Origin: Gemmatimonadota bacterium
GTDB taxonomy: Bacteria > JAAXHH01
Length of the DNA: 64,000 nucleotides
Assembly (NCBI GenBank): GCA_009837395.1
Contig: VXTP01000005.1
Coordinates: forward strand, 1 to 64,000
Reading direction: 5' to 3'
In this document: in pieces, positions 18,642-27,915 of the stretch
Layout of the letters: every line of letters begins with the position of its first letter
Position numbering within the stretch: the first letter of the stretch is position 1
Program-made: the position numbers and the translations under genes
Notes under the pieces: model-generated
What the model saw: only the letters and a program-made list of their open reading frames with translations
Database searches by the model: none
What the model was told of the DNA's origin: nothing

Positions 18642-19057
18642 TTTGACATCCTCCCCGCCATATCGACCACCAGGGTAATCAGACCCGATACGACGGCGAA
18701 TGTACCGATCCACATCCATTGGATGGGTGAATTACTCAGATTAAACGCCAGGACCTCCCAGAATACACCGATCACACCCCCGTAGAACAGAAAGAAAACG
18801 TAAACAACCACTGAAGTTAATGCGTCACCGACCTGGCTGACCATGCGATGGAAGATTCCGGCATCGACAGCGATCAACAGGACGGTTATCAATATAAACA
18901 TCTCGCGCCCCAGCCACAGGTTCGGATCGCCGTCCGTGCTGAACTGAATGGCCACGTCAGCCGGCAACTGGCTCCTGAGCATAAGGCAATAGATCAGCCA
19001 GCAACCTGCACAAGCCCATGCCAGTACTACCAATATGCGCCGTGATGTTGCCGTCAT
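18638..19057 (-). CDS. Small membrane protein, DUF1648-like
   Basis: This 139-residue protein has four hydrophobic segments. The early block LPADVAIQFSTDGDPNLWLGR resembles the DUF1648 signature (loop with IxxHxxxxGxPxxW-type spacing) found in bacterial membrane proteins of unknown function. Its last four bases overlap the start of the PH-like gene, so the two are coupled. Confidence 0.65.
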   Translation of the reverse strand: MTATSRRILVVLAWACAGCWLIYCLMLRSQLPADVAIQFSTDGDPNLWLGREMFILITVLLIAVDAGIFHRMVSQVGDALTSVVVYVFFLFYGGVIGVFWEVLAFNLSNSPIQWMWIGTFAVVSGLITLVVDMAGRMSK

Positions 19058-19126
19058 TTTTCACCTCGTGATTTCAAACCGGGATCAGAATACGTGCGAA
19101 AGAACGCCTGGCCGGGCTTCCCTGAT

Positions 19127-20275
19127 TTAAATATCAAGTGTCAACGACGTTCCGCTCTCCCCGTCGAACAGGTGAAGCTTCTCAGGATCGAAGAAGAGAT
19201 TCACGCTGTCGCCCCGGTCGAAACGAACATCCGGCCGGGTGCGCACCTTGACGTTGCTGCCCCCGACGGCAACCGTCAGATAGAGATCGCTACCCATGGG
19301 CTCGCGTACAACGACGGACGCACGAGCCACGGACCAGGAGTGATCCGACACAGAATCAGGCGCCTCGCTGGTCGACCGGTCTGACGTCGGTCCTGCACCG
19401 ACCTCGATATCCTCGGCCCGAACACCCAGAAATACCTCCTGCCCTTCCGGCGGTTCCATCCGTTCGATCATCGACGCCGCCACACCGCACGCGTATCCCT
19501 CAGCGACCACCCGCCAGGCGCCACCGGCCGATTGCTCCAGCGTGCCGTTCAGCAGGTTGATGGGCGGGCTCCCCACGAAACCCGCCACGAAGGTGTTGGC
19601 GGGACTGTCGTAGATGGACTCGGGGGTGCCGATCTGTTGGATCTGTCCATCCTTCATGACTACGATCCGGTCGGAGAGGATGAGCGATTCGGCCTGGTCG
19701 TGGGTGACGTAGACGAAAGTCATTTCGAGCTCGCCGTGGAGGCGCTTCAGTTCCGTGCGCATCACGACGCGTAGCTGCGCGTCCAGGTTGGACAGCGGTT
19801 CGTCGAGGAGGAACACCCCTGGATCGCGGACGATGGCGCGAGCCAGGGCGACCCGCTGCCGCTGCCCGCCGCTGAGCGCCCGGGGTTTGCGGTCCAGGAG
19901 GTGTTCGATCTCCATGGTCTTTGACGCTTCCAGCACGAGCCGCTTCCGATCCTCCGCGGGCACGCCGCGCATCTTGAGGCCGAAGGCGACGTTGTCGAAG
20001 ACGCTCATGTGGGGATAGAGGGCATAGGTCTGGAACACCATGGCGATGTCCCGCCGCTCGGGCGGCACGGCTGTGACATTCCGGTCGTCGAACCACACCT
20101 CGCCGGCCGTGGGCGATTCCAGCCCGGCGATCATGTTGAGCAGGGTGGTCTTGCCGCAACCCGAGGGACCCAGGAGCGTCAGGAACTCGCGGTCGGCGAT
20201 GTCCAGCGTAACATCGTCCACGGCCACCACGTCGCCGAAGTGTTTCGTAAGGTTTTTCAACCGGACTCGTGCCAA
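19127..20275 (-). CDS. ABC transporter ATP-binding protein (MalK/UgpC-like)
   Basis: This 382-residue protein has Walker A GPSGCGKT, signature LSGGQRQR, Walker [13 protein letters not shown], switch THDQAES and a C-terminal TOBE/OB-like region (residues ~240-380), as in sugar and glycerol-phosphate importers. It ends the minus-strand operon: binding protein, two permeases, ATPase. A ~90-base gap separates it from the second permease. The substrate is likely a carbohydrate or polyol from the family type, but is not determinable. Confidence 0.93.
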   Translation of the reverse strand: MARVRLKNLTKHFGDVVAVDDVTLDIADREFLTLLGPSGCGKTTLLNMIAGLESPTAGEVWFDDRNVTAVPPERRDIAMVFQTYALYPHMSVFDNVAFGLKMRGVPAEDRKRLVLEASKTMEIEHLLDRKPRALSGGQRQRVALARAIVRDPGVFLLDEPLSNLDAQLRVVMRTELKRLHGELEMTFVYVTHDQAESLILSDRIVVMKDGQIQQIGTPESIYDSPANTFVAGFVGSPPINLLNGTLEQSAGGAWRVVAEGYACGVAASMIERMEPPEGQEVFLGVRAEDIEVGAGPTSDRSTSEAPDSVSDHSWSVARASVVVREPMGSDLYLTVAVGGSNVKVRTRPDVRFDRGDSVNLFFDPEKLHLFDGESGTSLTLDI

Positions 20276-20365
20276 AGTATTTACTCCTTAACTAACGATG
20301 AACCGGACGCGTGATCATCGAACATCTGATTATCCAATCGCCAGCCTACCCGGTCACCGACTCTT

Positions 20366-21211
20366 CTACCCCGTCACCGATCCGCCGATGCCCTGGATGA
20401 TGAGCCGCTGGAAGAGGAAGGACAGGACCAGGGGCAGGAGGATGACCAGCACGCCGCCCGCGGCGATGACGGTGAAGGGCACCTGCAGTTCCTGGGCGAA
20501 ATCCGACGCCAGCACCGTCACCGGCCGGGAGGCTATGGTGGTGGTGAAGAGCAGGGCGAAGAGGAACTCCCCCCAGGACGCGATGAAGGCGAAGATGCCC
20601 ACGGCGACCAGCCCGGGCGTCGTTACCGGCAGAAACACCCTCAGCAGCGCGCCCAGCGGCGTGCAGCCGTCGACCCGCGCGGCCCGTTCCAGGTCCAGGG
20701 GCACGGTCTGGAAGTAGCCCTTCAGGATCCAGATGGTGAAGGGCAGGGTGAAGGTCGTGTGGGACAGGATCACCGACAAGTGTGTGTCCAGGAGCCCGTA
20801 GCTCCGCATCAGCAGGTACATGGGGATCATGATGGCCACGCCGGGCACGCTCCGCGATCCGAGAAAGAACAGCAGGAGCAGCAGGTTGCCCCGGAACGGC
20901 AGGCGTGACAGGGCGTAGGCCGCCAGGGAGCCGCAGGTCAGGTTCAGGAGCATCACCGCGCTGCCGATGATCAGGCTGTTGACGATAGCCCGGGGGAACT
21001 GCCGGGCGATGGCGGCACCCACGTCAGCTGACTGTCCCTCCACGTCGAAATAGAGGCTGTAGTTCCCGATGGTGGGCTCCTCGGGCCACCAGTGCTGCTG
21101 CGTCACCTCCCGTTCGGGCATGAAGCTGACGGCCGCCACCCAGGCGAAGGGCAGGGTCAGGTAGATCACGGCCACCAAAGCGTAGATGTAGAGCGAGGCG
21201 CGTCGCCACAT
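20366..21211 (-). CDS. Carbohydrate-type ABC permease (MalG-like)
   Basis: This 281-residue protein has six predicted helices and the EAA-type loop LERAARVDGCTPLGALLRVFLPVTTPGL (~190), the contact site for the ATPase. It is the MalG-like second permease, whose start follows its partner's stop by 9 bases. Length and topology are normal for the family. Confidence 0.93.
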   Translation of the reverse strand: MWRRASLYIYALVAVIYLTLPFAWVAAVSFMPEREVTQQHWWPEEPTIGNYSLYFDVEGQSADVGAAIARQFPRAIVNSLIIGSAVMLLNLTCGSLAAYALSRLPFRGNLLLLLFFLGSRSVPGVAIMIPMYLLMRSYGLLDTHLSVILSHTTFTLPFTIWILKGYFQTVPLDLERAARVDGCTPLGALLRVFLPVTTPGLVAVGIFAFIASWGEFLFALLFTTTIASRPVTVLASDFAQELQVPFTVIAAGGVLVILLPLVLSFLFQRLIIQGIGGSVTG

Positions 21212-21220
21212 GATGATCCC

Positions 21221-22150
21221 CTATCCTTGGACGAGTCCGCGGCGGTATAGCAGCCGGATGTAGATGATGGCCAGCGTCATGGTAATCAGCGTGATCAGGT
21301 AGGAATAGGCGTTGGCCCCGCCGAAATCGAGCCGGGCGAAGGCCTCCTTGTAGGTCTGCCAGGCGATCACGTGGGTCGCGTCGCCGGGGCCGCCGCCCGT
21401 GAGCGCGTAGATCAGGTCGAAGGCCCGGAAGCCGTTCATGGTCTCGAAGATAGCGACGACGAGTACGGCGTGGTACAGCCAGGGCAGCGTGATGAACCGG
21501 AAGCGGTTCCACGACGTAGCGCCGTCCACCCGGGCGGCCCGGTATTGTTCCGTCGGAATGGCCTGGATGGCCGCCAGGAATATGATGCAGGCGAAGGGCA
21601 CGCTCCGCCACACGTGGGCGCCGATGGCGGCGTTCAGCGCCACGAAGGGCGACGCCATGCCCGTATATACAATGTTTATACCGAACAGGTAGTTTACGGC
21701 GGCGACCGTGTCCTCCAGCATGGCGTTGAAGGCGCCGTAGTCCCCGAGCAGCCCAACCCACATCAGGCCGTTGACCACACCGGGAATGGCCCAGGGGATG
21801 AGCAACAGGGCGCGCACAACGCCGCGGCCGCGGAAGGACTCGTGAAGCAGCAGGGCGATGGCCATGGCGATCACGATGACGAGGAGGACGGCCATGAAGG
21901 TGAAGTACAGCGAGATCCACAGCGCGTTCCAGAACTCGGAACTCGCGAGGATGGTCGCGTAGTTCTCCAGGCCGTGGAAATACACCTGGTCGGGCCGTCG
22001 CAGGTTGTACCGGTGCAGGCTCATCCAGAAGGATATGCCGATGGGGTAGGCGATGAAGGCGAGGAGCAGGATCACCGCCGGCAGGTTCAGCACCAGGGGC
22101 AGGAAGTCCCGCGTCCGCGACATGAAAAAGGAGGGTCTCAGTACGGTCAT
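21221..22150 (-). CDS. Carbohydrate-type ABC permease (MalF/UgpA-like)
   Basis: This 309-residue protein has six main helices plus an N-terminal hydrophobic one, with the EAA loop EQYRAARVDGATSWNRFRFITLPWL (~210). It is the MalF-like permease of the operon. The binding-protein stop is 10 bases upstream. A shorter start at 22123 (MSRTRDF) is possible. Confidence 0.92.
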   Translation of the reverse strand: MTVLRPSFFMSRTRDFLPLVLNLPAVILLLAFIAYPIGISFWMSLHRYNLRRPDQVYFHGLENYATILASSEFWNALWISLYFTFMAVLLVIVIAMAIALLLHESFRGRGVVRALLLIPWAIPGVVNGLMWVGLLGDYGAFNAMLEDTVAAVNYLFGINIVYTGMASPFVALNAAIGAHVWRSVPFACIIFLAAIQAIPTEQYRAARVDGATSWNRFRFITLPWLYHAVLVVAIFETMNGFRAFDLIYALTGGGPGDATHVIAWQTYKEAFARLDFGGANAYSYLITLITMTLAIIYIRLLYRRGLVQG

Positions 22151-22160
22151 ATCTACGAGT

Positions 22161-23528
22161 TCAGCTCCAATCCGCGATCAACTGGCGGCAGCGCTGCGCG
22201 ATTTTGCCGAGTCCGTCGCGGGCGGATTGCTGTCCCAGGAGGATCTTCTGGATTTCCGGCTGGTAGTAGATCTTGAAGTCGGGGAACCACGGCGCCTTGA
22301 TGTTCTCCCGCGGTCGGACGTGGCGGGACTGCTCCCGGACCTTGTCGATCTCGCCCCACTGTTCGGTCTGGGCGACGATGTCCGGATCGTCCAGCAGCGA
22401 CCGGTAGGCGAAACCCAGTCCCCGCAGGCGGAACCAGCGCCGCGCCGTGTAGTACTCCCCTTCCGCGTCCCTCGCGCCCAGGAACTTCATCAGCGCCCAG
22501 GCGTCCTGCATCCGGTCTTCCCGGCATCTCGACGTCAGGCAGTACATGCGCGTCCAGCCCAGGGTGCCGTGCTGATCCGGCGAGATCGACGGCACCGGCG
22601 CCATCCGGTACACTTTCGCGTGCAGCGCGTCGGATCCCCGCCGCTTCAGCTCATCGTCAGCGGCTGCCGAGTTCCGGCGGTTGTTCACGTACTCCAGGTC
22701 GTACTTGTTGAGGATGCCGTAGACCTGGCGGCCGCTGGCGACGTGGTCGCGCATCTGGCCCGCGGTGAGCGACGAAGGTGAGATGATGCGGTGACGGTGG
22801 ATTCCGTCCGTGAGCCACTGCAGGATGGTCTCGGCCCGGCGGTCCTCGTCATCGGGAAACGTGGGGTTGAGGTCCTCGTCGAACAGCGTCGCCTCGCTGG
22901 CGTAGTTCAGCGTCCACCAGTCGAGGAATCCGAGCACGCTTTGGCGGAAGTTCAGCATGATCGGATACTCGATGACGTCCCCGGTGGGCGTGCGGACCCG
23001 CGCCTCCCGGACCTTTATGGCCTGCTCGGTCAGCTCGTCCAGCGTGCGGGCCGGGGTGTCGAACCCCGCCGCCTCGAGCATGGGCTCGTTGTAGATCCAG
23101 ATGTTGAAGTCGGTGTAGTACGGCAGCCCGTAGCGTTTGCCGCCGTAGGTCATGGACGAGAGGTTGTAGGGGAAGAGATCCGCGGTCGCCGCCGACGTAT
23201 CCGGATCCGCGGCCAGGAGGTCGTCGCAGGGACGAAGCCAGCCAGCCTCGACCCATTCGGCGAAGTCGTCGTCGCGGACGTAGCAGCATTCCATGGGCGC
23301 GCCGCCCACGTGCAGCGCCACCATCTTGTCGTGGTAGTTGCCCGACACCGCGTTGTAGTCCACCCGGATGCCGGTCTGCCGCTCGAAGTAGTCGAGGTTC
23401 TCCCGGACCAGGTCGGGTTCGTAGACCCAGCCTTTGAAGATGACGCCGGGCGGCGGAGCCGGGTTGCAGCCGGCCACAAGGCCCAGGCCCGCGGCGGTCG
23501 ACGACTGGAGGAATGCGCGGCGCGTCAT
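22161..23528 (-). CDS. Extracellular solute-binding protein, Tat-type lipoprotein
   Basis: About 455 residues. The N-terminus has a twin-arginine motif TRRAFLQSS, a hydrophobic stretch and the lipobox LVAGC, indicating Tat export and lipid anchoring. The body is of the sugar-binding class I/II type (VIFKGWVYEPDLVRENLDYFERQTGIRV). The start at 23528 lies 9 bases after the upstream stop; an earlier in-frame ATG at 23561 would overlap the MORN gene. It heads the carbohydrate importer operon. Confidence 0.9.
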   Translation of the reverse strand: MTRRAFLQSSTAAGLGLVAGCNPAPPPGVIFKGWVYEPDLVRENLDYFERQTGIRVDYNAVSGNYHDKMVALHVGGAPMECCYVRDDDFAEWVEAGWLRPCDDLLAADPDTSAATADLFPYNLSSMTYGGKRYGLPYYTDFNIWIYNEPMLEAAGFDTPARTLDELTEQAIKVREARVRTPTGDVIEYPIMLNFRQSVLGFLDWWTLNYASEATLFDEDLNPTFPDDEDRRAETILQWLTDGIHRHRIISPSSLTAGQMRDHVASGRQVYGILNKYDLEYVNNRRNSAAADDELKRRGSDALHAKVYRMAPVPSISPDQHGTLGWTRMYCLTSRCREDRMQDAWALMKFLGARDAEGEYYTARRWFRLRGLGFAYRSLLDDPDIVAQTEQWGEIDKVREQSRHVRPRENIKAPWFPDFKIYYQPEIQKILLGQQSARDGLGKIAQRCRQLIADWS

Positions 23529-23536
23529 CCGGGGTT

Positions 23537-23989
23537 TCACAGGCTGTCGCACACCGGACATCGATCGGTATCGAGATCGTGGATGGGATCTCCACATACG
23601 GAACACGGACCGAGAGGATGCTCGTCGGGTTTCGTACGCGTTCCGTGCTTGTATTCGATGGTGCGCCACACGGTCTCGCCGTCCTTCGCCGAGTAGCACA
23701 TCCACCGGTCCTCTTTCTTGCCGTCGTAGGACTTGCCCACGTGGGGACCGTAATCGCCTTCCCACTGCCTGGTTCCGTTCTCGTGCCAGCAGACGTACCA
23801 GCCCTCGTTGAGGCCGTCCTTGAACCGTCCTTCGCTCTTCTTGTTGCCGTTGCTGTAGTACTGGATCCAGTTCCCGTCCTTCACGCCCATGCGGTAGTTG
23901 CCTTCACTTCGCTTGTTACCGTTGGCGTAGTAGGTGATCCAGTAGCCGTCCTTCTTGCCGTTTACGGTCTTGCCTTCGGTAAGCGCCAT
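23537..23989 (-). CDS. MORN/YwqK-repeat protein with C-terminal zinc ribbon
   Basis: This 150-residue protein is made of repeats of the type GYWITYYANGNKRSEGNYRMGVKDGNW and GKSYDGKKEDRW, as in MORN/YwqK antitoxin-like families. It ends in a zinc-ribbon-like pair CSVCG ... CPVC. It lies 9 bases upstream of the solute-binding protein, so it may be part of that operon. The role is unknown; YwqK-like proteins are sometimes antitoxins, but no toxin is seen. Confidence 0.8.
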   Translation of the reverse strand: MALTEGKTVNGKKDGYWITYYANGNKRSEGNYRMGVKDGNWIQYYSNGNKKSEGRFKDGLNEGWYVCWHENGTRQWEGDYGPHVGKSYDGKKEDRWMCYSAKDGETVWRTIEYKHGTRTKPDEHPLGPCSVCGDPIHDLDTDRCPVCDSL

Positions 23990-24320
23990 CGTCTAATGAT
24001 CCTGTGATAGGTTGGCCGCGCTCAGGCTGGCCACACCGTGCAAGGCAGGCCGTGCAGGGGCAGGTCCCGCAACACTGGAGTAGGCCGCGTCGCACATGAG
24101 CAGGTGGTGCCGCGCTTGAGCCGGTCGCGCATCGACAGGTCGCGCCGCGCTGGAGTCGGTCGCGCCGCACTTGAGCAGGTCGCGCCGCGCTAGTTTCGTA
24201 TCCAGTTGAATTGGCCTTGCGGTTCGCAATGCACCCATGTTATTAAGGATACGGCTATTATTCAAGCCCTTCTTGCGACGTCACACGGCCACAAAACCAC
24301 CTTCAGGCAGGGATCCCGCC
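23990..24320. other. Intergenic region with tandem repeats
   Basis: 331 bases between the divergent MORN and PhyH genes. The part at 24103-24193 holds 20-bp imperfect tandem repeats (separate entry). The rest probably holds the two promoters; I see no clear gene. Confidence 0.6.
24103..24193. repeat. 20-bp imperfect tandem repeats
   Basis: Units of the form GGTCGCGCCGCGCTTGAGCC recur at 24103-24122, 24123-24137 (shortened), 24138-24157, 24158-24177 and 24178-24193 (partial). They are GC-rich and lie upstream of a PhyH gene. More diverged copies appear from ~24060. A minus-strand frame reads through them as Arg/Gly/Ala repeats, but I do not believe it is coding. Confidence 0.75.
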
Positions 24321-25109
24321 ATGCTGACAGAAGACCAGATCCATCATTTCAGGGTATTTGGATTTATCGTACTGAGGCAGGTGCTGAATAAAGCGGAAAC
24401 CGAAGAACTGGGACGCCTGGCGGATGTGATATGGACGGCGGAGCTGGGACATCAGCCCACGGAGGATGAGCACGTGTCCATCGCGCCGTTTCTGGAGTTA
24501 CACCCGGCCACCTTTCCGATGATCGAGGACGACCGTTTCTATACGCCCATGGTGCAACTGCTCGGCCAGGACATGATTTGGTCGGGGTCGGAAGGCGTAC
24601 AGGGTACCATGACCCGGCGGCCCTTTCACCACTGGCACGCGGACCGGCCCGGGCCGCAGGAACTCGGCTACCTGCGCATCAAGATCATGATGTACCTGGA
24701 TCCCATGCGGAAGGACGGGGGTGCGCTCCGCGTCATTCCCGGATCGCACCGGTCTCCCTTCCACGAGGATCTCGCGCCGTTCCAGCAGCGGCACGGACTC
24801 GACGATCCCGCCTTCTTCGGATCTCCGGGCAGCGAGGTGCCCTGTCACCCCGTCGAGACGGATCCGGGCGACGCGGTCGTATTCAACCAGAGTCTCTACC
24901 ATGCCGTCTACGGCAAGGCAGGTCGAAGGCGCTATGTCGCCCTCAAGTACGCGGCCCGTCCCACTTCGGATGCCCACCTGGCGTCCATCAAGCGGTTCAG
25001 TCCCTACACCCTGGAGCCCCATGAGCGGATCATGCAATCGGAAAGCCCGCGCCTGCGGGCCATGACAGAGGGTTTAGACGAACTCAGGGCGCAGGCCGAG
25101 GCGCTGTAG
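24321..25109 (+). CDS. Phytanoyl-CoA-dioxygenase-family protein
   Basis: This 262-residue Fe(II)/2-oxoglutarate oxygenase has the metal triad: WHAD (His/Asp of the HxD motif, ~110) and a distal His in YHAVYG (~200), with a following Arg-rich segment (KAGRRRYVALKY) that could bind 2-oxoglutarate. The start at 24321 (MLTEDQIHHFRVFGFIVL) is the family-typical beginning; upstream codons are Arg-rich and non-homologous. The substrate is unknown; PhyH members hydroxylate lipids and many secondary metabolites. Confidence 0.9.
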   Translation: MLTEDQIHHFRVFGFIVLRQVLNKAETEELGRLADVIWTAELGHQPTEDEHVSIAPFLELHPATFPMIEDDRFYTPMVQLLGQDMIWSGSEGVQGTMTRRPFHHWHADRPGPQELGYLRIKIMMYLDPMRKDGGALRVIPGSHRSPFHEDLAPFQQRHGLDDPAFFGSPGSEVPCHPVETDPGDAVVFNQSLYHAVYGKAGRRRYVALKYAARPTSDAHLASIKRFSPYTLEPHERIMQSESPRLRAMTEGLDELRAQAEAL

Positions 25110-25153
25110 GCCTAAATCGACCGAATGGTCTGATAAATCGCCGGAAAATCAGC

Positions 25154-25708
25154 ATGTCGAAACAGTTGCCACGACTTCTCTTGGCGCTCACCGCCTTTGC
25201 CTGGTCCTGCAGCAATCCGGTTTCGGAACCTGAACCCGTCCGGTCGCCCATTACATACAGCCACCCGCCTCCGAACCCTATTCCGACCGTAGGTGCTAAT
25301 GATGACCCCCCGATCGAGGTGGTACTCATCATTACCAGACGGAGCCTCGATGGATTCCCTTTCGTGGACTGGGGATTTCGCAACCAGATGGATCAGCCCA
25401 TCATCATGGTCTTGTTGGATTTCCAGTGTAATTCACGCAGTGACGGATTTACCGGCTGGAGCGCCGCCGTGGCGGAGGAGGAAGGTTACCAGTACATATT
25501 CGACCCCATCGAACCGAGCGGGACGTGGGTTTACCGTGATTTCCTGGTGGGTGATCCGTACAGGAATTCCCTGTTGCTGTTCGGCGACTGTGAGGACCGA
25601 AAGTTGGAGTTGATCGTGCTAAGGACGGATGAAGAAGAGCGGCCTTACACGGAGGGCGAGGTCTATCACCCGAACACCCACGTGCGGTTCGTGGACCAAG
25701 GGGGTTGA
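25154..25708 (+). CDS. Putative lipoprotein of unknown function
   Basis: This 184-residue protein begins with a signal peptide and lipobox FAWSC (Cys ~19), giving a lipid-anchored protein. The mature part is Pro-rich at first (SEPEPVRSP, HPPPNPIP), then a compact domain with two Cys (DFQCNSRS and FGDCEDRK) that could be disulfide-bonded. I recognise no family. It begins 44 bases after the PhyH gene and may be cotranscribed. Confidence 0.7.
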   Translation: MSKQLPRLLLALTAFAWSCSNPVSEPEPVRSPITYSHPPPNPIPTVGANDDPPIEVVLIITRRSLDGFPFVDWGFRNQMDQPIIMVLLDFQCNSRSDGFTGWSAAVAEEEGYQYIFDPIEPSGTWVYRDFLVGDPYRNSLLLFGDCEDRKLELIVLRTDEEERPYTEGEVYHPNTHVRFVDQGG

Positions 25709-25771
25709 GTCGGCCCCTGACAGGAAAACCGCCGGCCCGAAGTCAGGGAATGGCGTCGGCCGTTGTCAGAG

Positions 25772-25811
25772 AAGGAAAACCGCCGGCCGATTACGCCACC
25801 GGACCGGCGGT
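25772..25811 (-). terminator. Hairpin terminator for the amtB-glnB operon
   Basis: ACCGCCGG (25779-25786) pairs with CCGGCGGT (25804-25811) around a 17-base loop. On the minus strand the stem is followed by TTTTCC, just downstream of the P-II gene stop. A second copy of the AGGAAAACCGCCGGCC word lies at ~25719. Confidence 0.6.
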
Positions 25812-25871
25812 CATTACTTTCACACAAAAAATACCTCCACACCACTCACCAACACAGTAGGCAGGGCGCCC

Positions 25872-26216
25872 CTACACCGCGTCCTCGCCCCGTTCCCCGC
25901 TGCTGATGCGGACGCTTTCTTCCACGGGCACGACGAATATCTTCCCGTCTCCCGTCCGGTCGCCGCCCGATCTTGCGGCCTGCCAGATCAGGTCGACGAT
26001 TTCGTCCTTCTGATCGTTGGTGACTGCGATCTCCATGCGTATCTTGGCCGCGAGGGGAATGTCGATCTCCTGTCCCCGGTAGAGACCCGTGCGGTGGGCG
26101 GTGCGGCCATGCCCCGACACCCTGGACAGGGTCATGCCGGGGATGCCTTTCTCGACGAGCGCGTTCCGGACATCGTCGAGCTTCTCCGGTCTGATGATGG
26201 CTACGATTAGTTTCAT
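25872..26216 (-). CDS. P-II nitrogen-regulatory protein
   Basis: This 114-residue protein has the P-II fold: KLIVAIIRPEKLDDVRNALVEKGIPGMTLSRVSGHGR, LYRGQEIDIPLAAKIRMEIAV, and the B/C-loop block GDGKIFVVPVEESVRISSGERGE (the GDGKIFV hinge conserved). The T-loop keeps the LYRG Tyr but has Ile (QEIDIP) where GlnB-type proteins usually carry Tyr51, the uridylylation site. It therefore probably senses ATP/ADP/2-oxoglutarate without uridylylation. It follows amtB by 77 bases, so it controls the ammonium channel. Confidence 0.93.
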   Translation of the reverse strand: MKLIVAIIRPEKLDDVRNALVEKGIPGMTLSRVSGHGRTAHRTGLYRGQEIDIPLAAKIRMEIAVTNDQKDEIVDLIWQAARSGGDRTGDGKIFVVPVEESVRISSGERGEDAV

Positions 26217-26293
26217 GGGTCTGACGACTCCTGATGTAATGGTCTAATGATAGATTCGGGCCTGTTCCAGGCACGTGACCTCAGCGTGGTCGA

Positions 26294-27595
26294 CTACAGG
26301 TGCGTCAGTCCGTAACCATCCTCCCCGTGCTGGGAGTGGTCCAGGCCGACCAGCTGGTCCTCGTCCGTGGCACGAAGCCCGATCGTCCGATCGATCAACC
26401 ATACGAGGACGCCCGTACCGACGGCCGACAGCGCGATGGCGATGACCACGCCCTTGATCTGGATCAGGAATTGCGACCATCCGCCGACGTCGGTGGCGAC
26501 CAGGCCGACGAGCAGGGCGCCGAACATGCCGCCGATGCCGTGGATGGCGAAGACGTCGAGCGTATCGTCGTAACCCAGCTTGCCCTTGAGCTGCACCATC
26601 AGGAAGCAGACCACGGCTGCACCGAATCCGAACACCAGGGCCCAGGCCGGGGTCACGCTGCCTGCGGCCGGCGTGATGGCGACCAGGCCGGCCAGGATGC
26701 CGGAGACGATACCGAGGCTCGAGGCCCTGCCATGGTGGATCAGCTCCGTAACGATCCAGCCCACGGCGCCCGCTGCTGCGGAGATCTGGGTCACCGTCAG
26801 GGCCTGTACGGCCGTCTCACCCGCGGACACGGCGGAACCGGCGTTGAAGCCGAACCAGCCGATCCAGAGCAGGCCCGCGCCGATCAGGGTCATGGTCAGG
26901 TTGTTGGGCTTCATGGTCCGGGATGGATAACCGAGCCGGGGACCGAGTACCATGGCGGCCACCAGACCCGCCACGCCGGAAGATATGTGGACCACCGTGC
27001 CGCCGGCGAAGTCAATGGCGCCGTCCTTGAAGAGCAGACCGTCCGCGTTCCACACCATGTAGCACAGGGGTTCATACACCACGAAACCCCAGAGCAGGAT
27101 CAGCAGGCAATAGGCGCCGAACTTCACGCGTTCGGCGATGGCCCCGGCGATCAGGGCGGGGGTGATGATGGCGAACATGCCCTGGAACATGGCGAACAGG
27201 TACGTAGGGATGTTCGTCCCGTCCCAGATGGTTCCGGGATCGACACCGCCCAGCAGGAAATAGTCGGTGCTCCAACCGAGGACACCCGGTATGATCGCGC
27301 TCGCGCCGAAGGCCAGGGCGAATCCGAAGATCACCCATTGCACGCCCATGATGCCCATGGCCGCGAAACTGTGCATCATGGTGCCCAGTACGTTCCGGGT
27401 GCGCGTGAGCCCGCCGTAGAACATGGCCAGGCCGGGCAGCATGAGCAGCACCAGGGCGCAGCTGACGAGCATCCAGGCGGTGTCTCCGGAGTTCAGCACG
27501 GCCGCCGGAGCCGCCGCCTCTTCCTGCGCGAAGGCCGCGCCGGGAACGGCAAGCGCCAGGCACGCGGTGATACGTAATATGCCGCTAAGGGACAT
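26294..27595 (-). CDS. amt: Ammonium transporter
   Basis: This 433-residue protein has a cleavable signal peptide (ALAVPGAAFAQEE) and 11 membrane helices. Family signatures seen are DTAWMLVSCALVLLMLPGLAMFYGGL and the pore region FDFAGGTVVHISSGVAGLVAA. The gene order amt then P-II on the minus strand is the reverse of the usual glnK-amtB, but still supports their pairing. P-II blocks the channel when nitrogen is plentiful in characterised systems. Confidence 0.95.
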   Translation of the reverse strand: MSLSGILRITACLALAVPGAAFAQEEAAAPAAVLNSGDTAWMLVSCALVLLMLPGLAMFYGGLTRTRNVLGTMMHSFAAMGIMGVQWVIFGFALAFGASAIIPGVLGWSTDYFLLGGVDPGTIWDGTNIPTYLFAMFQGMFAIITPALIAGAIAERVKFGAYCLLILLWGFVVYEPLCYMVWNADGLLFKDGAIDFAGGTVVHISSGVAGLVAAMVLGPRLGYPSRTMKPNNLTMTLIGAGLLWIGWFGFNAGSAVSAGETAVQALTVTQISAAAGAVGWIVTELIHHGRASSLGIVSGILAGLVAITPAAGSVTPAWALVFGFGAAVVCFLMVQLKGKLGYDDTLDVFAIHGIGGMFGALLVGLVATDVGGWSQFLIQIKGVVIAIALSAVGTGVLVWLIDRTIGLRATDEDQLVGLDHSQHGEDGYGLTHL

Positions 27596-27915
27596 ACGGA
27601 AAACCTCCCTGTTGTGATGGATTGGAAACTTCCATGTGTAACTGAGCTTCCAATATAATCCCCATCTGTTACAGGGATATTTCCCGGAGGTTAAATCCTT
27701 GTAAACTGCGAAGGAATGTTGAAAAATCTGCGAATAAAACCGGTGTGTTGGCCGACGCGAATCAGGACGCCGACGTCGGGCGGCAGGATGACAACGCCAC
27801 AGGATGGCGGCGCGGCCAAAGTACCGGAGCGTTGACGGACCTCTTACCGGGTTCTATATTTGCCCATGCCGCCGGTATACATCCGACTTCCTCCGACATC
27901 TTCCAAGGATACAAC
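27596..27915. promoter_or_regulatory. Divergent intergenic region between amt and PhyH
   Basis: 320 bases between amt (minus) and the PhyH gene (plus). It contains an inverted repeat ATTGGAA (27621-27627) / TTCCAAT (27648-27654) close upstream of amt, a possible operator. I looked for a sigma-54 element on the amt side and found none. Confidence 0.4.
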
